Source: Henriciella sp. (GTDB lineage: Bacteria; Pseudomonadota; Alphaproteobacteria; Caulobacterales; Hyphomonadaceae). Taken from it: a stretch of 64,000 bases of DNA. Under the pieces are notes generated by a model. The model ran no database searches, was not told the DNA's origin, and worked only from the letters and a program-made list of their open reading frames with translations. This document shows, piece after piece, positions 17,560 to 26,530 of the stretch; the first letter of the stretch is position 1; every line of letters starts with the position of its first letter. The stretch is from contig NZ_JAPYPG010000003.1 in assembly GCF_029937755.1 (NCBI RefSeq), positions 1 through 64,000 of the forward strand, read 5' to 3'. Made by a program: the position numbers and the translations under genes.

Positions 17560-20133
17560 TCAATAAATTCCACTGAGATTATCGTCTGCGACATCGTCGG
17601 GCGTATCCCGTTCGAACGGTTCCAGAGGAAGGCCTTCGTCGAGTGGATCAGCCGTGTCGTCTCTCTGGCTACCGCCATTGCGGCTGCCCGAAATCGAGAA
17701 GTCCGTGTCTTCGTTGAAGACAGCGCCCGGCTCCGTCCCGGGCCGGAACGCCTCGACGATGACTTCGGATGATCCTGCCGTTGGCAGGTCGCCAGTATCG
17801 TGGTCGACTTGCACGAGGCGAACGCCAGGCGGAATGCGGAACGGCAGCGCCGGCTCATCCTCAAGCGCTTTTTCCATGAAGTCGGTGAAGATCGGCGCGC
17901 CTACAGAGCCACCGGCCTCCCCGACCCCAAGGGTCTTCGGCGAGTCGAAGCCGACCCAGATGCCGACAACGAGATCAGGCGAGAAGCCGTAAAACTGTGC
18001 ATCGAAGTAATCGTTGGTCGTACCGGTCTTGCCCGCGAGCGGCTTGCCGACCCGACGTGCCCGGCGCGCGGTACCGCGCTCGACCACGCCTTCGAGCATG
18101 TGGACGACCTGATAGGCAATCACGGGATCGACCAGCTGATCGCGCGTATCCGGCAGGATGGGCGGCTGCTCACCATCCCATTCCAGCGCCTGACAATCCT
18201 CGCAGGGACGCGTGTCATGCTTGTAGAGCGTGTCGCCATGGCGGTCCTGAACGCGGTCGAGCAGTGTTGGGGTGACTTCCTTGCCACCGTTGACGAAAGC
18301 GGCATAGCCGCGCGCCATGCGCCAGGGTGTCGTCTCGCCGGAGCCGAGCGCCATGGCTGGATAAGGCGGCAGGTCGTCATAGAGGCCGAACCGTTCCGAG
18401 AATTCGGAAACGGCCGGCATGCCGATATCGACAGCCACCCGCGCGGTCACCTGGTTGAACGAGCGCTCCAGAGCGGTCCGCATGGTAACTTCACCGTAGG
18501 AACGGCCTTCGGAATAGTTCTGCGGCTTCCACATCTCTTCGGTGTGCTCGTCATAATAGACGAAAGGCGCATCCAGAATGCGGGTCGATGGCGTGTACCC
18601 ATTCTCAAGCGCAGCGCCATAGACAAATGGCTTGAAGGATGAGCCCGGCTGGCGGACGGCCTGCGTCACGCGGTTGAAGGGGCTTTTGAAGAAGGAATAA
18701 CCGCCAACCATTGCCAGCACGCGGCCCGTGTGCGGATCGAGCGCCACAATGGCCCCCTCCACCTCCGGGACCTGCCGCAGGATGGAGACATCATCGGGCA
18801 CGTAAATCCAGGCATCTTCACTGGCTTTCTGGCCTTCGCCTTCTGCCTGAGCCCCCGGCTTTTTCTGTTCGGTACGCGTGACTTCAACCAGGACAACATC
18901 CCCAACGGAAAGCCCCTTCTCGCCATCATCGCCCGTAAAGCTGCGCGCCCACTCAATATCCTCTTTCGGGATCGACGTGTTGCGACCGTCTTTCAGAACG
19001 AGCGTCGCGCCGTCAGAGCTGATCTTCGAGACCATACCCGCTTCCCAGCTGCCATAGCCGGGTGGAAGCGTCAGTTCCTCAATCTGTGCCGGGACATCAC
19101 CATTGGCATCAATCGTAGCGAAGGGGCCGCGATAATTGTGGCGCCGGTCATAGCTCTCCAGCCCGGTCTGCAGGGCTTCCTGAGCGGCCAGTTGCAGCCT
19201 GGTATCGATGGTCGTGCGGATCGACAGGCCACCACGCTGGAGCGCCTCCTCGCCATACTGTTCGATCAGCTGCTTGCGCAATTCCTGCACGAAATAGGTC
19301 GCGGCCGCATATTCCGGCCCGCGAAGGCGTTCAGTCACCTCGAGCGGCATCGCCCTGGCGTTATCGGCCTCTTCCTGCGTGATGTAACCATCCTCAACCA
19401 TGCGCCCGAGCACATAGTTCCGGCGCGCCAGGAGGCGCTCTGGACGGCGATAAGGGTTGACCGTGGAGGGCGCCTTGGCCAGCGACGCGAGAATGGCGGC
19501 CTCTGACAGGTTGAGCTCCGGCAATGATTTGTTGAAATAGATCAGCGCTGCAGATCCGACGCCATAGGCGCGCACACCGAGGTAGATCTCATTGAGATAA
19601 AGCTCGAGGATCTCGTCCTTGGTGAAGGCGTCTTCCATACGCCGCGCAATGATCGCTTCCTTGATCTTGCGCTGGATCGTCTGGTCGCGCGTCAGCAACA
19701 TGTTCTTTGCCACCTGCTGGGTGATGGTCGAGCCACCCTGAAGGTTGCCGCCACCGGTCAGCTTGATCTTCGCGGAATTGATCGCGCCGCGCAGGATGCC
19801 GACATAGTCGAGACCGTGGTGTTCGAAGAACTTCTTGTCTTCAGCCGCGACGAAGGCATCGACCACATGGTCGGGAATCGATTCGATCGGCACAAAGACC
19901 CGGTGCTCTTCGGCAAATTCGGCAATCAGAGTGCCGTCGCCAGCATGAACCCGCGACGTGATCGGCGGCTCATAGCTTGCCAGCCGTTTGTGGGACGGAA
20001 GATCGCGCGCGAGAACCGCTACATAGACCGTCACTGCTAGGAAAGCGAGCAGTCCCAGGATTACCAGCGCGAGCGCAATGCGGCGCGCAAGCTTCCACGT
20101 CAGAAAGCGCTTCTTGGTCGCCTGTTCTGTCAT
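17560..20133 (-). CDS. mrcA: Penicillin-binding protein 1A (bifunctional transglycosylase/transpeptidase)
   Basis: An 857-residue class A PBP that polymerises and crosslinks peptidoglycan. It has a cytoplasmic tail, one membrane helix (about 17-40), a GT51 domain with catalytic Glu in AAEDKKFFEHHG and GGSTITQQVAKN, an OB-like insertion, and the transpeptidase domain with SSFK, SFNQ and KTGTTND motifs. The C-terminal tail is long, acidic and Pro-rich. The open frame reaches 20184, but the ATG at 20133 (MTEQATKKRFLTW) fits the usual start. The next gene downstream is prfB, 60 bases on. Confidence 0.95.
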   Translation of the reverse strand: MTEQATKKRFLTWKLARRIALALVILGLLAFLAVTVYVAVLARDLPSHKRLASYEPPITSRVHAGDGTLIAEFAEEHRVFVPIESIPDHVVDAFVAAEDKKFFEHHGLDYVGILRGAINSAKIKLTGGGNLQGGSTITQQVAKNMLLTRDQTIQRKIKEAIIARRMEDAFTKDEILELYLNEIYLGVRAYGVGSAALIYFNKSLPELNLSEAAILASLAKAPSTVNPYRRPERLLARRNYVLGRMVEDGYITQEEADNARAMPLEVTERLRGPEYAAATYFVQELRKQLIEQYGEEALQRGGLSIRTTIDTRLQLAAQEALQTGLESYDRRHNYRGPFATIDANGDVPAQIEELTLPPGYGSWEAGMVSKISSDGATLVLKDGRNTSIPKEDIEWARSFTGDDGEKGLSVGDVVLVEVTRTEQKKPGAQAEGEGQKASEDAWIYVPDDVSILRQVPEVEGAIVALDPHTGRVLAMVGGYSFFKSPFNRVTQAVRQPGSSFKPFVYGAALENGYTPSTRILDAPFVYYDEHTEEMWKPQNYSEGRSYGEVTMRTALERSFNQVTARVAVDIGMPAVSEFSERFGLYDDLPPYPAMALGSGETTPWRMARGYAAFVNGGKEVTPTLLDRVQDRHGDTLYKHDTRPCEDCQALEWDGEQPPILPDTRDQLVDPVIAYQVVHMLEGVVERGTARRARRVGKPLAGKTGTTNDYFDAQFYGFSPDLVVGIWVGFDSPKTLGVGEAGGSVGAPIFTDFMEKALEDEPALPFRIPPGVRLVQVDHDTGDLPTAGSSEVIVEAFRPGTEPGAVFNEDTDFSISGSRNGGSQRDDTADPLDEGLPLEPFERDTPDDVADDNLSGIY

Positions 20134-20184
20134 CTTAAGTCCAGTCTGAGATCGAATTGAAGCTGAGCACAGGTCTCGCAGCAC

Positions 20185-20198
20185 ACTCTGGCCAGAGT
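20185..20198. repeat. Perfect 14-bp palindrome between amidase and PBP1A genes
   Basis: ACTCTGGCCAGAGT is self-complementary and lies within an imperfect outer pairing (ACAGGT and ACCTGT about 10 bases further out). It sits about 50 bases upstream of the PBP1A start and 35 bases after the amidase stop, with no T run. It could be an operator or an RNA hairpin between two co-oriented genes. Confidence 0.5.
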
Positions 20199-20233
20199 AA
20201 GGCGCTCACCTGTCAGACGAAAGCCAAAAACAG

Positions 20234-21421
20234 CTAATTTGCTGCATATAGCAGGTCGCGCCGGTCAAAGTATGCGTCGATCGCCCGGCCAACAGCTTCG
20301 GCTGTCTTCCGGCGGCCGGTTTCAGACGACAGTCGCGCCACATCGGAGCGATTCGTCAGGAAACCGATTTCCAGCAGCGCTGCCGGAACATCCGGCGCCA
20401 GAAGCACGAAGAAGTTCTCCTGACGGTGACTGTTGCGCACGATTGGCCCGGCCTTCTCAAGCTCGGGAATGAGGAGTTCAGCAAAAACGGAAGAGTTCGA
20501 TTTCGTTTCCCGCTTGATCAGGTCTTCGAGAATCACGCTGACCTCCTGCGAGGTGCCGTCCTCGATCGGCAGGTGCCATCCATTGGACTTTGCGGTCCCG
20601 TCGACCCGGCGCTCTCCCCGCGCCGAAAGCGTATAAACGGTCGCGCCGGAGACAGAGGCATTGCCGGCAGCATCGGCATGCACAGAGATGAACAGATCGG
20701 CGCCCCAGTTGCGCGCCATCGAGACCCGGTCTTCATGCTCGATATAAGTATCGTCCGTGCGTGTAAGATGCACCTGATAGCGCCCGGAGCGCTCCAGAAC
20801 GGACTTGATGGCCTTTGAGGCTTCCAGGACAATTGCCTTTTCCCGCTGGCCCGTGCTGGCGGAAGCGCCTGGGTCTCTTCCACCATGGCCAGGGTCGATC
20901 ACCACGACGTATTGATCAGGCCTCGCGCCCATCGGAGCGAACTTCCTTGACTTCATTGGCGCTTGGGCAGCCGAAAATTGCTGGCGTGCCTTGTCGTCAT
21001 TAAGCGCGGCTCGGTCGAAGCGGATGGGCGCGACCCGGACCAGGTCGATCAGCAGACGATGGCGATGGTCAACGGTTGTCGGAGACAGTGGTATCGTGCG
21101 TGAGACCATCATCGGCGTATTCAGGCTGAGGATGATCTCTCCTTGCCGGATTTCATAGGAATTGACCGCCCCGTCCGGTGGTGGCGTGTGGGCATCGAGG
21201 GAAACGGATGCCCCTGGAAGATGAATGTCCAGCCGCCTCCCCTGCCCGTCGCTCATCAGGAATGTTTCTTCCTCAAGCGGCTCGTCGGCGGCGAAAACGA
21301 TACGCGTATACTCGCTGTCCCCGGATACGAGAATCTCGCTGACCTCAGCCGCATGGACCAGGCCACAGGACAGCCCAAAGGCTACGCACAGAGCAAGAAT
21401 CCGAATCAGACCGGTCACCAT
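20234..21421 (-). CDS. N-acetylmuramoyl-L-alanine amidase (AmiC type, AMIN domain)
   Basis: A 395-residue exported amidase that cuts the bond between MurNAc and the stem peptide, used in daughter-cell separation. It has a signal peptide (1-25, LALCVAFGLSCGLVHA), an N-terminal AMIN domain (about 26-125) that targets peptidoglycan, then an Amidase_3 domain with zinc ligands in IDPGHGGRDPG, the Glu of KAIVLEASK, and SVHAD, plus the catalytic Glu in ALLEIGFLTN. An ATG at 21445 is possible, but GGGAG lies just before the ATG at 21421. It belongs to the conserved rne-amidase-PBP1A-prfB neighbourhood. Confidence 0.93.
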   Translation of the reverse strand: MVTGLIRILALCVAFGLSCGLVHAAEVSEILVSGDSEYTRIVFAADEPLEEETFLMSDGQGRRLDIHLPGASVSLDAHTPPPDGAVNSYEIRQGEIILSLNTPMMVSRTIPLSPTTVDHRHRLLIDLVRVAPIRFDRAALNDDKARQQFSAAQAPMKSRKFAPMGARPDQYVVVIDPGHGGRDPGASASTGQREKAIVLEASKAIKSVLERSGRYQVHLTRTDDTYIEHEDRVSMARNWGADLFISVHADAAGNASVSGATVYTLSARGERRVDGTAKSNGWHLPIEDGTSQEVSVILEDLIKRETKSNSSVFAELLIPELEKAGPIVRNSHRQENFFVLLAPDVPAALLEIGFLTNRSDVARLSSETGRRKTAEAVGRAIDAYFDRRDLLYAAN

Positions 21422-21827
21422 CTCTCCCACTTGTTCAGTGAGCATATCTGGCTGCTTGATGCCACAGTCATGATTAATCCAACATTTACCGTCACCGCAG
21501 CCACTGCGTTTTTCCGTTTTGTGTCATTTTACGCTTTTCATCGTGCTCAGCTTTGGGCATGTTCGACCTACCCCGTTCGAAACGGGGACACGTAAAATCC
21601 CCGTACAGGCGCGTGGCCAGGCTTAAGGTAATGCCGCATGCGGCCCAGTCGGACACGGATGACCATACTTATGTCGCTTGATAACCAGCAAGGATCGTCA
21701 CGTATTGCGCCCCGAGGCGCGCGGATGAGCTGGCTTGCAAGCTCCCCACAAAACATCACTGGCGATAGCCGCAGAGCCTCACGGAAAAACCGGAGGACCG
21801 CGCCGCCAGCCAACAAGGCGATTGCAT
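21422..21827. other. Divergent control region between amidase and rne
   Basis: About 400 bases with no supported gene. It must hold the amidase promoter and the promoter and long leader of rne. A small hairpin CCCCG-TTCGAAA-CGGGG is at 21571-21587, and GCCGCATGCGGC forms a self-complementary block near 21632. RNase E leaders in other bacteria control their own mRNA decay, so a structured leader would fit, but I cannot show homology. Confidence 0.45.
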
Positions 21828-24419
21828 ATGAGCAAGTTAATGCTGATCGATGCGGTCCACCAGGAAGAGACCCGGGTGGCCCTCGTTTCGGATGGACAAG
21901 TTGATGACTTCGATTTCGAGACAACCGGCAAGGAACAACTGAGAGGCAATATCTACCTCGCGAAAGTGACGCGGGTAGAACCCTCCCTACAGGCCTGTTT
22001 CGTCGATTATGGCGGCAACCGTCATGGCTTTCTGGCGTTCAGCGAAATCCATCCGGATTACTACCAGCTTCCACAGGAAGACCGCGAAGCACTGATCCAG
22101 GATGCTGCGCGTGCAGCAGCCGAAAATGACGACCTCGACGCCGACGACCCGGATGACGATATGGAATCGCCCTCCGACCTGATCGATTCTGACGATGATT
22201 CCGACGATAGTGACGACGACAGTGCTGGCGACGGCGACAGCAATAGCGGGAATAACGGCGCCAGGCCGGCCGCACGCAAGCGGTCCCAGAGTTCCATGTC
22301 GAAGCGCTACAAGATCCAGGAAGTGATCCGGCGCCGGCAGGTCATGCTGGTCCAGGTCGTCAAGGAAGAGCGTGGCAACAAGGGCGCAGCGCTTACCACC
22401 TTCCTCTCGCTTGCCGGCCGCTACAGTGTCCTGATGCCGAACACGCCCCGTGGCGGCGGCATTTCCCGCAAGATCGCCAACGGGTCGGACCGCAAGCGCC
22501 TGAAGGAAATCATGGGCAGCCTCGACGTGCCGAACGGTATGGGCCTGATCGTGCGGACTGCAGGCGCCAAGCGTACCAAGACCGACATCCGGCGCGATTA
22601 CGAATATCTCCAGAAGCTCTGGGACAATATTCGCAACAAGACGCTGGAATCCATCGCGCCCTGCCTCATCCATGAGGAAGGAGGCCTGGTTCACCGCGCC
22701 ATGCGCGACATGTTCGACAAGGACATTGAGGAAGTCATCATCCAGGGTCAGGACGCCTATCGCGAGGCCAAGGATCTCTCCAAGATGATCATGCCGACCC
22801 AGGCGCGGAAGGTGAAGCAGTGGAAAGGCAAATCCCCGCTCTTCGTCTCGGAGAATGTCGAGGAACAGCTCGATTCCATCTTCTCGCCTGTCGTCCAGAT
22901 GAAGTCCGGCGGCTATCTTGTCATCAACCAGACCGAAGCGCTGGTTGCGATCGACGTGAACTCCGGCAAGGCGACCCGCGAACGCAATATCGAACAGACG
23001 GCCCTGCGCACCAACCTCGAAGCGGCTGAAGAAGCCTGCCGCCAGATGCGCCTGCGCGATCTCGCCGGCCTGGTTGTCATCGACTTCATCGACATGGAGG
23101 AGAACAAGAACAACCGCGCCGTCGAGAAAAAGCTGAAGGATTGCCTGAAGATCGATCGCGCCCGGGTCCAGTGCGGGAAGATTTCACAATTTGGCCTGAT
23201 GGAAATCTCCCGTCAGCGCCGCCGTGCAGGCGTCCTGCAGGCGACGTCGGATCCGTGCGATGCCTGTAACGGCACCGGCCGCCGCCGCTCGGTGCCGTCT
23301 GCGGCCCTGCAACTGCTCCGCACGCTGGAGGCCCGCGCCTCCGGTGGTGGTCTTGCCTCTATCACGGTGCACGCACCGACAGAGGTCGCGCTCTACCTGT
23401 TGAACAACAAGCGCGAAGCGATCACCGAGATCGAGGATGAAGCTGGCTTTGCTGTTTCGGTTCGCTCCTCCGACGACCTTCTGCCGGGCGACTTCAAGAT
23501 CGATGCGGAAAAGGATCCCAACCAGAAATCCAGGCGCAAGTCGCGCTCGTCCGACCGCAACAAGCACATCATCGGCGACGAGGATGACGACAAGCTGCCT
23601 CAGGAAGCCGAGGAGGCAGAGGAAGCCGACGACACCGATACCGATACCGATGATGAAACGGACAATCAGGACACCTCGCAGGCCGATGACGACAAGTCCG
23701 GCCAGCCGCGCAAGCGCCGGCGCCGTGGCCGCCGGGGTGGCCGCCGCAGACGCCGTGAGACCGGCCCCATCGTCCCTGCCGATGGCGGCGCGCTACTCGA
23801 TGGCCTTTCGGTAAGCGCCCCTGCCCTGTTTGACGAGGAACCGCCAGCCCTGCCTGACCCGCAAGCCGCCAACCGTGCCGCCGCCTCGCAGCCGCAGCTT
23901 GCCAAGACGGTCGCTCTGGAAGCCGAAAAGGCTGAAGAGCCGGAAGCAACGCCCAAGCCTTCCCGCCGTCGCCGTCCGCGCCGGGGCAAGAAGGAGAATG
24001 CGGCCCAGGCTGAGCAGAATGAAGGGAAGGCCGAGGCAGCCGAACCGGTGCAGGAAACGCCCGATACCGAAGCTTCACCGCCAGCGCCCGAACCGGAAAT
24101 AGCAGAGGCGAAAGCCGAGCAGCCGACAGCAGCAAATGACGATGCTGTATCGGAGCAGAAAGGCAACGCTGAGAAGGTCTCGGAGGCCAAGGCAACCGAA
24201 CCAGAGCCTGAAACTGAAACGCCAGCGCCCGCACCAGCCAAGCCGGAAACGACATCCGAAGACAACGAAACGGCGGCTGAAGAACCAACGCCTTCAGCGG
24301 CTGTCTACGAGCCCGGCAAGCCCGTCGCGAGCGAGCCCGTCCTCGTGACCGAGGACAAGGAAGAGACCCGGGAAGAGAAGAAACCCAAGCGCCGCGGCTG
24401 GTGGTCCCGCGGGCGCTAG
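21828..24419 (+). CDS. rne: Ribonuclease E
   Basis: An 863-residue endoribonuclease that starts mRNA decay and rRNA processing. The N-terminal catalytic half includes an S1 domain (LEVTRVEPSLQACFVDYG-like region from about 35) interrupted by a long acidic insert (about 95-150, many Asp and Ser), then RNase H-like and DNase I-like parts with ALVAIDVNSGK and LVVIDFIDME (metal-binding Asp), and the zinc-link DPCDACNGTG. The C-terminal half is disordered, with an Arg-rich patch (about 625-645) for RNA binding, low-complexity Glu/Pro/Ala sequence and a final KRRGWWSRGR tail that probably binds degradosome partners. The frame is open to 21735; the ATG at 21828 matches the family start MSKLMLIDA. 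Confidence 0.95.
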   Translation: MSKLMLIDAVHQEETRVALVSDGQVDDFDFETTGKEQLRGNIYLAKVTRVEPSLQACFVDYGGNRHGFLAFSEIHPDYYQLPQEDREALIQDAARAAAENDDLDADDPDDDMESPSDLIDSDDDSDDSDDDSAGDGDSNSGNNGARPAARKRSQSSMSKRYKIQEVIRRRQVMLVQVVKEERGNKGAALTTFLSLAGRYSVLMPNTPRGGGISRKIANGSDRKRLKEIMGSLDVPNGMGLIVRTAGAKRTKTDIRRDYEYLQKLWDNIRNKTLESIAPCLIHEEGGLVHRAMRDMFDKDIEEVIIQGQDAYREAKDLSKMIMPTQARKVKQWKGKSPLFVSENVEEQLDSIFSPVVQMKSGGYLVINQTEALVAIDVNSGKATRERNIEQTALRTNLEAAEEACRQMRLRDLAGLVVIDFIDMEENKNNRAVEKKLKDCLKIDRARVQCGKISQFGLMEISRQRRRAGVLQATSDPCDACNGTGRRRSVPSAALQLLRTLEARASGGGLASITVHAPTEVALYLLNNKREAITEIEDEAGFAVSVRSSDDLLPGDFKIDAEKDPNQKSRRKSRSSDRNKHIIGDEDDDKLPQEAEEAEEADDTDTDTDDETDNQDTSQADDDKSGQPRKRRRRGRRGGRRRRRETGPIVPADGGALLDGLSVSAPALFDEEPPALPDPQAANRAAASQPQLAKTVALEAEKAEEPEATPKPSRRRRPRRGKKENAAQAEQNEGKAEAAEPVQETPDTEASPPAPEPEIAEAKAEQPTAANDDAVSEQKGNAEKVSEAKATEPEPETETPAPAPAKPETTSEDNETAAEEPTPSAAVYEPGKPVASEPVLVTEDKEETREEKKPKRRGWWSRGR

Positions 24420-24432
24420 GAGAAACGTGATC

Positions 24433-24461
24433 GATCTCAGCCGTTTTTGGCGGCTGAGATC
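24433..24461. terminator. Hairpin between convergent rne and leucine dehydrogenase genes
   Basis: GATCTCAGCCG pairs perfectly over 11 bp with CGGCTGAGATC around a 7-base loop. There is no clear T run on either side. The stem contains the stop codon of the minus-strand dehydrogenase gene, so it would form at the very end of both mRNAs. It may stop or protect the 3' ends. Confidence 0.6.
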
Positions 24462-25483
24462 CGCTCACGCGCGATCCGCTCGGCGACCCTATTGGTCGGC
24501 AGATTGTTCTGCAGGGCGTCGTCGAGAACTTCTCCCAGAGTATCGATCAGAACGTTAAGCTTCCCGATGACCCAGTTGCGTGAATAGGCGCCGGAAATCT
24601 CGGCCGCGACATTGATGATGCCGCCGCCATTGATGACGTAATCCGGCGCATACAGGATGCCGGCTTCACGTACAGCGCTATCCATATCCGGGCTGGCAAG
24701 CTGGTTGTTTGCCCCACCGGCAATGATCTTTGCCTTCAGGCGCGGCAATGTCGCCCGGTTGATGACGGCGCCGAGCGCATTCGGGGAGAAAATTTCCGCA
24801 TCGACATCATAGATCTCGTCAGTCTTGATCCGCGTGGCGCCTGTCCGCGCGCAGACCTTGGCGAGCTCCTCCTCGTCAATGTCGCAGACGTAGAGGCGGG
24901 CGCCTTCCTTGGCGAGATGGTCGCAGAGATAGCCTCCGACAGACCCGACACCCTGAACGGCAATGGTCCGGCCCGACAGGTCATCCGTTCCGAAGACACG
25001 CTTCGCGCAACTCTTGATGCCGCGATACACACCAAGGGCAGTGACCGGGGAAGGATCGCCACTGGCCGCTTCGCCAGTATCCAGGCCGGCCACATATTTC
25101 GTCTGCGTAGCGACAACAGCCATGTCATCGGTATCTACGCCTACATCCTCAGCCGTATAGTAAGCCCCGTTAAGCGACTCGATCGCGCGCCCAAAGGCCT
25201 CGAACAGCTTGGGAGACTTGTCCGTCTTGGAATTGCCCCAGATGACAGCCTTGCCGCCGCCCAGCGGGAGACCCGCCATGGCATTCTTGAAGCTCATCCC
25301 CTGCGACAGGCGAAGCGCGTCGCGAAGGGCCTGTTCACCCGTCTCATACTGCCACATGCGGCAGCCGCCAGCGGCGGGGCCGCGTGCCGTCGAATGCACA
25401 GCAATGATCGCGCGCAGGCCACTGTCTGCATCTTCAAAAAAGTGGACGCCTTCATGATGGTCGTATGACGGATGGTCGAACAT
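24437..25483 (-). CDS. Leucine dehydrogenase (Glu/Leu/Phe/Val dehydrogenase family)
   Basis: A 348-residue NAD-dependent amino acid dehydrogenase that deaminates branched-chain amino acids to 2-oxo acids. It shows GPAAGGCRMW, the catalytic-lysine stretch MSFKNAMAGLPLGGGKAVI, the Rossmann motif VQGVGSVGGYL and the GGANNQL loop. The length and these motifs fit LeuDH-type enzymes better than the longer GDH. The ATG at 25483 has GGAG eight bases upstream; an ATG 18 codons earlier lacks support. Together with the acyl-CoA dehydrogenase at 34483 and the dehydrogenase at 55503 it could serve branched-chain amino acid breakdown, though these genes are not linked. Confidence 0.88.
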   Translation of the reverse strand: MFDHPSYDHHEGVHFFEDADSGLRAIIAVHSTARGPAAGGCRMWQYETGEQALRDALRLSQGMSFKNAMAGLPLGGGKAVIWGNSKTDKSPKLFEAFGRAIESLNGAYYTAEDVGVDTDDMAVVATQTKYVAGLDTGEAASGDPSPVTALGVYRGIKSCAKRVFGTDDLSGRTIAVQGVGSVGGYLCDHLAKEGARLYVCDIDEEELAKVCARTGATRIKTDEIYDVDAEIFSPNALGAVINRATLPRLKAKIIAGGANNQLASPDMDSAVREAGILYAPDYVINGGGIINVAAEISGAYSRNWVIGKLNVLIDTLGEVLDDALQNNLPTNRVAERIARERISAAKNG

Positions 25484-25546
25484 TCTAAATCTCCAGCGAC
25501 TTGCCGTGCGGCTTAGCGCTCTAAAGGGCACGGTCAACCCGCCCTC

Positions 25547-26530
25547 TCACCTTGCGGGAATGGACGGCGCTCCTGATGGCGGCTCTGAAGAAGGATTTTC
25601 CAGAAACGCAAGAATATCCGCAAAGACAACCTCCGACTGAAGATCTCTCAGCAGCATGTGGTAGCCGTTCTCGTAGAAAGCGGTCTGTACGTGGGGCGGC
25701 AGTGTGCGCACGGTCCGCTTCATGGCTGCATCCGGAATCACAATGTCCTTTGCGCCATAAGTCAGAAGGGTCGGGATATCTGGCGTCAAGTCCGTGGCGG
25801 CCTGATGAGCCTCTTCCATCAGTGACACGACCCCATAAACCTGGTCGATACGATTATCCTTGAGGCCGAGCGGATCTTCCCAGAGCCGGCGCAGCATCTC
25901 GACATTATCGGAGGGTTCGATCTTCACGCCTCTGGGCGGACGAACGATCCAGGCTGGACGGACATGCGTCGAGAGCCAGAGGCTTGCCTTGTAGAGCGAA
26001 TTGATGGCGCCCCAGCCACGGAGGCCCGGTCCAGACAGGATGAGCCTGTCGACGGCTTCCGGTGGATTATCGGACCCGAACACCGTCATCGCGACGGCGC
26101 CGCCCATGGAAATACCGATCACCGCAAGCGGTGTGTCGGGGTAATTAGCCTTTGCGACCTTGATCGCCGTGCGCAGGTCCTGCCGCATCAGGTCCGGATC
26201 CGGCCAGATGCCGCGATGGACGGAGCGGCCAAAGCCCCTCTGGTCATAGGCGTAAGTCGTCACGCCCCGTTCGGCGAGCCATGGTGCGGCCATGTGGAAG
26301 GCGTTCGCATAGTCGTTCATGCCGTGAAGACCGACGACGACATAATCCGGTTCGGGCTGATCAGCCTTCCAGACAGTCAGCCCCAGTGCAGCGCCATCAA
26401 AACTTGTGAAGGTGTTCGTGTCAGGCGAAAAGCTGGGCTGCACGGGTGTCTCCGGCTCAAGACGGGTCTGCATTCTGGGCGTGGCGCAGGCGGCCAGCAA
26501 GAGCGTTATTGCAAGCAGAAGACGCCTCAT
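25547..26530 (-). CDS. Alpha/beta hydrolase, lipoprotein (serine aminopeptidase S33 / monoacylglycerol lipase type)
   Basis: A 327-residue protein with a lipoprotein signal (LLAITLLLAACATP, lipobox LAAC), so it is likely anchored in the membrane. The hydrolase core has VVGLHGMNDYA, the nucleophile elbow GISMGGAVA, and late acidic and His residues (DIVIPD, ENGYHMLLRD). This pattern fits the Hydrolase_4 group. The substrate is unknown. Its start overlaps the stop of the uracil-DNA glycosylase gene by 4 bases, so the two are co-transcribed. Confidence 0.87.
   Translation of the reverse strand: MRRLLLAITLLLAACATPRMQTRLEPETPVQPSFSPDTNTFTSFDGAALGLTVWKADQPEPDYVVVGLHGMNDYANAFHMAAPWLAERGVTTYAYDQRGFGRSVHRGIWPDPDLMRQDLRTAIKVAKANYPDTPLAVIGISMGGAVAMTVFGSDNPPEAVDRLILSGPGLRGWGAINSLYKASLWLSTHVRPAWIVRPPRGVKIEPSDNVEMLRRLWEDPLGLKDNRIDQVYGVVSLMEEAHQAATDLTPDIPTLLTYGAKDIVIPDAAMKRTVRTLPPHVQTAFYENGYHMLLRDLQSEVVFADILAFLENPSSEPPSGAPSIPAR

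Noticed and set aside
22130-22260. Short-period repeats in the acidic part of rne
   Set aside because: They come from Asp and Ser codons in a disordered protein segment, not from a separate DNA repeat.
23569-24468. 299-residue minus-strand frame opposite the rne tail
   Set aside because: The rne C-terminal half is low-complexity and GC-rich, which keeps opposite frames open by chance.
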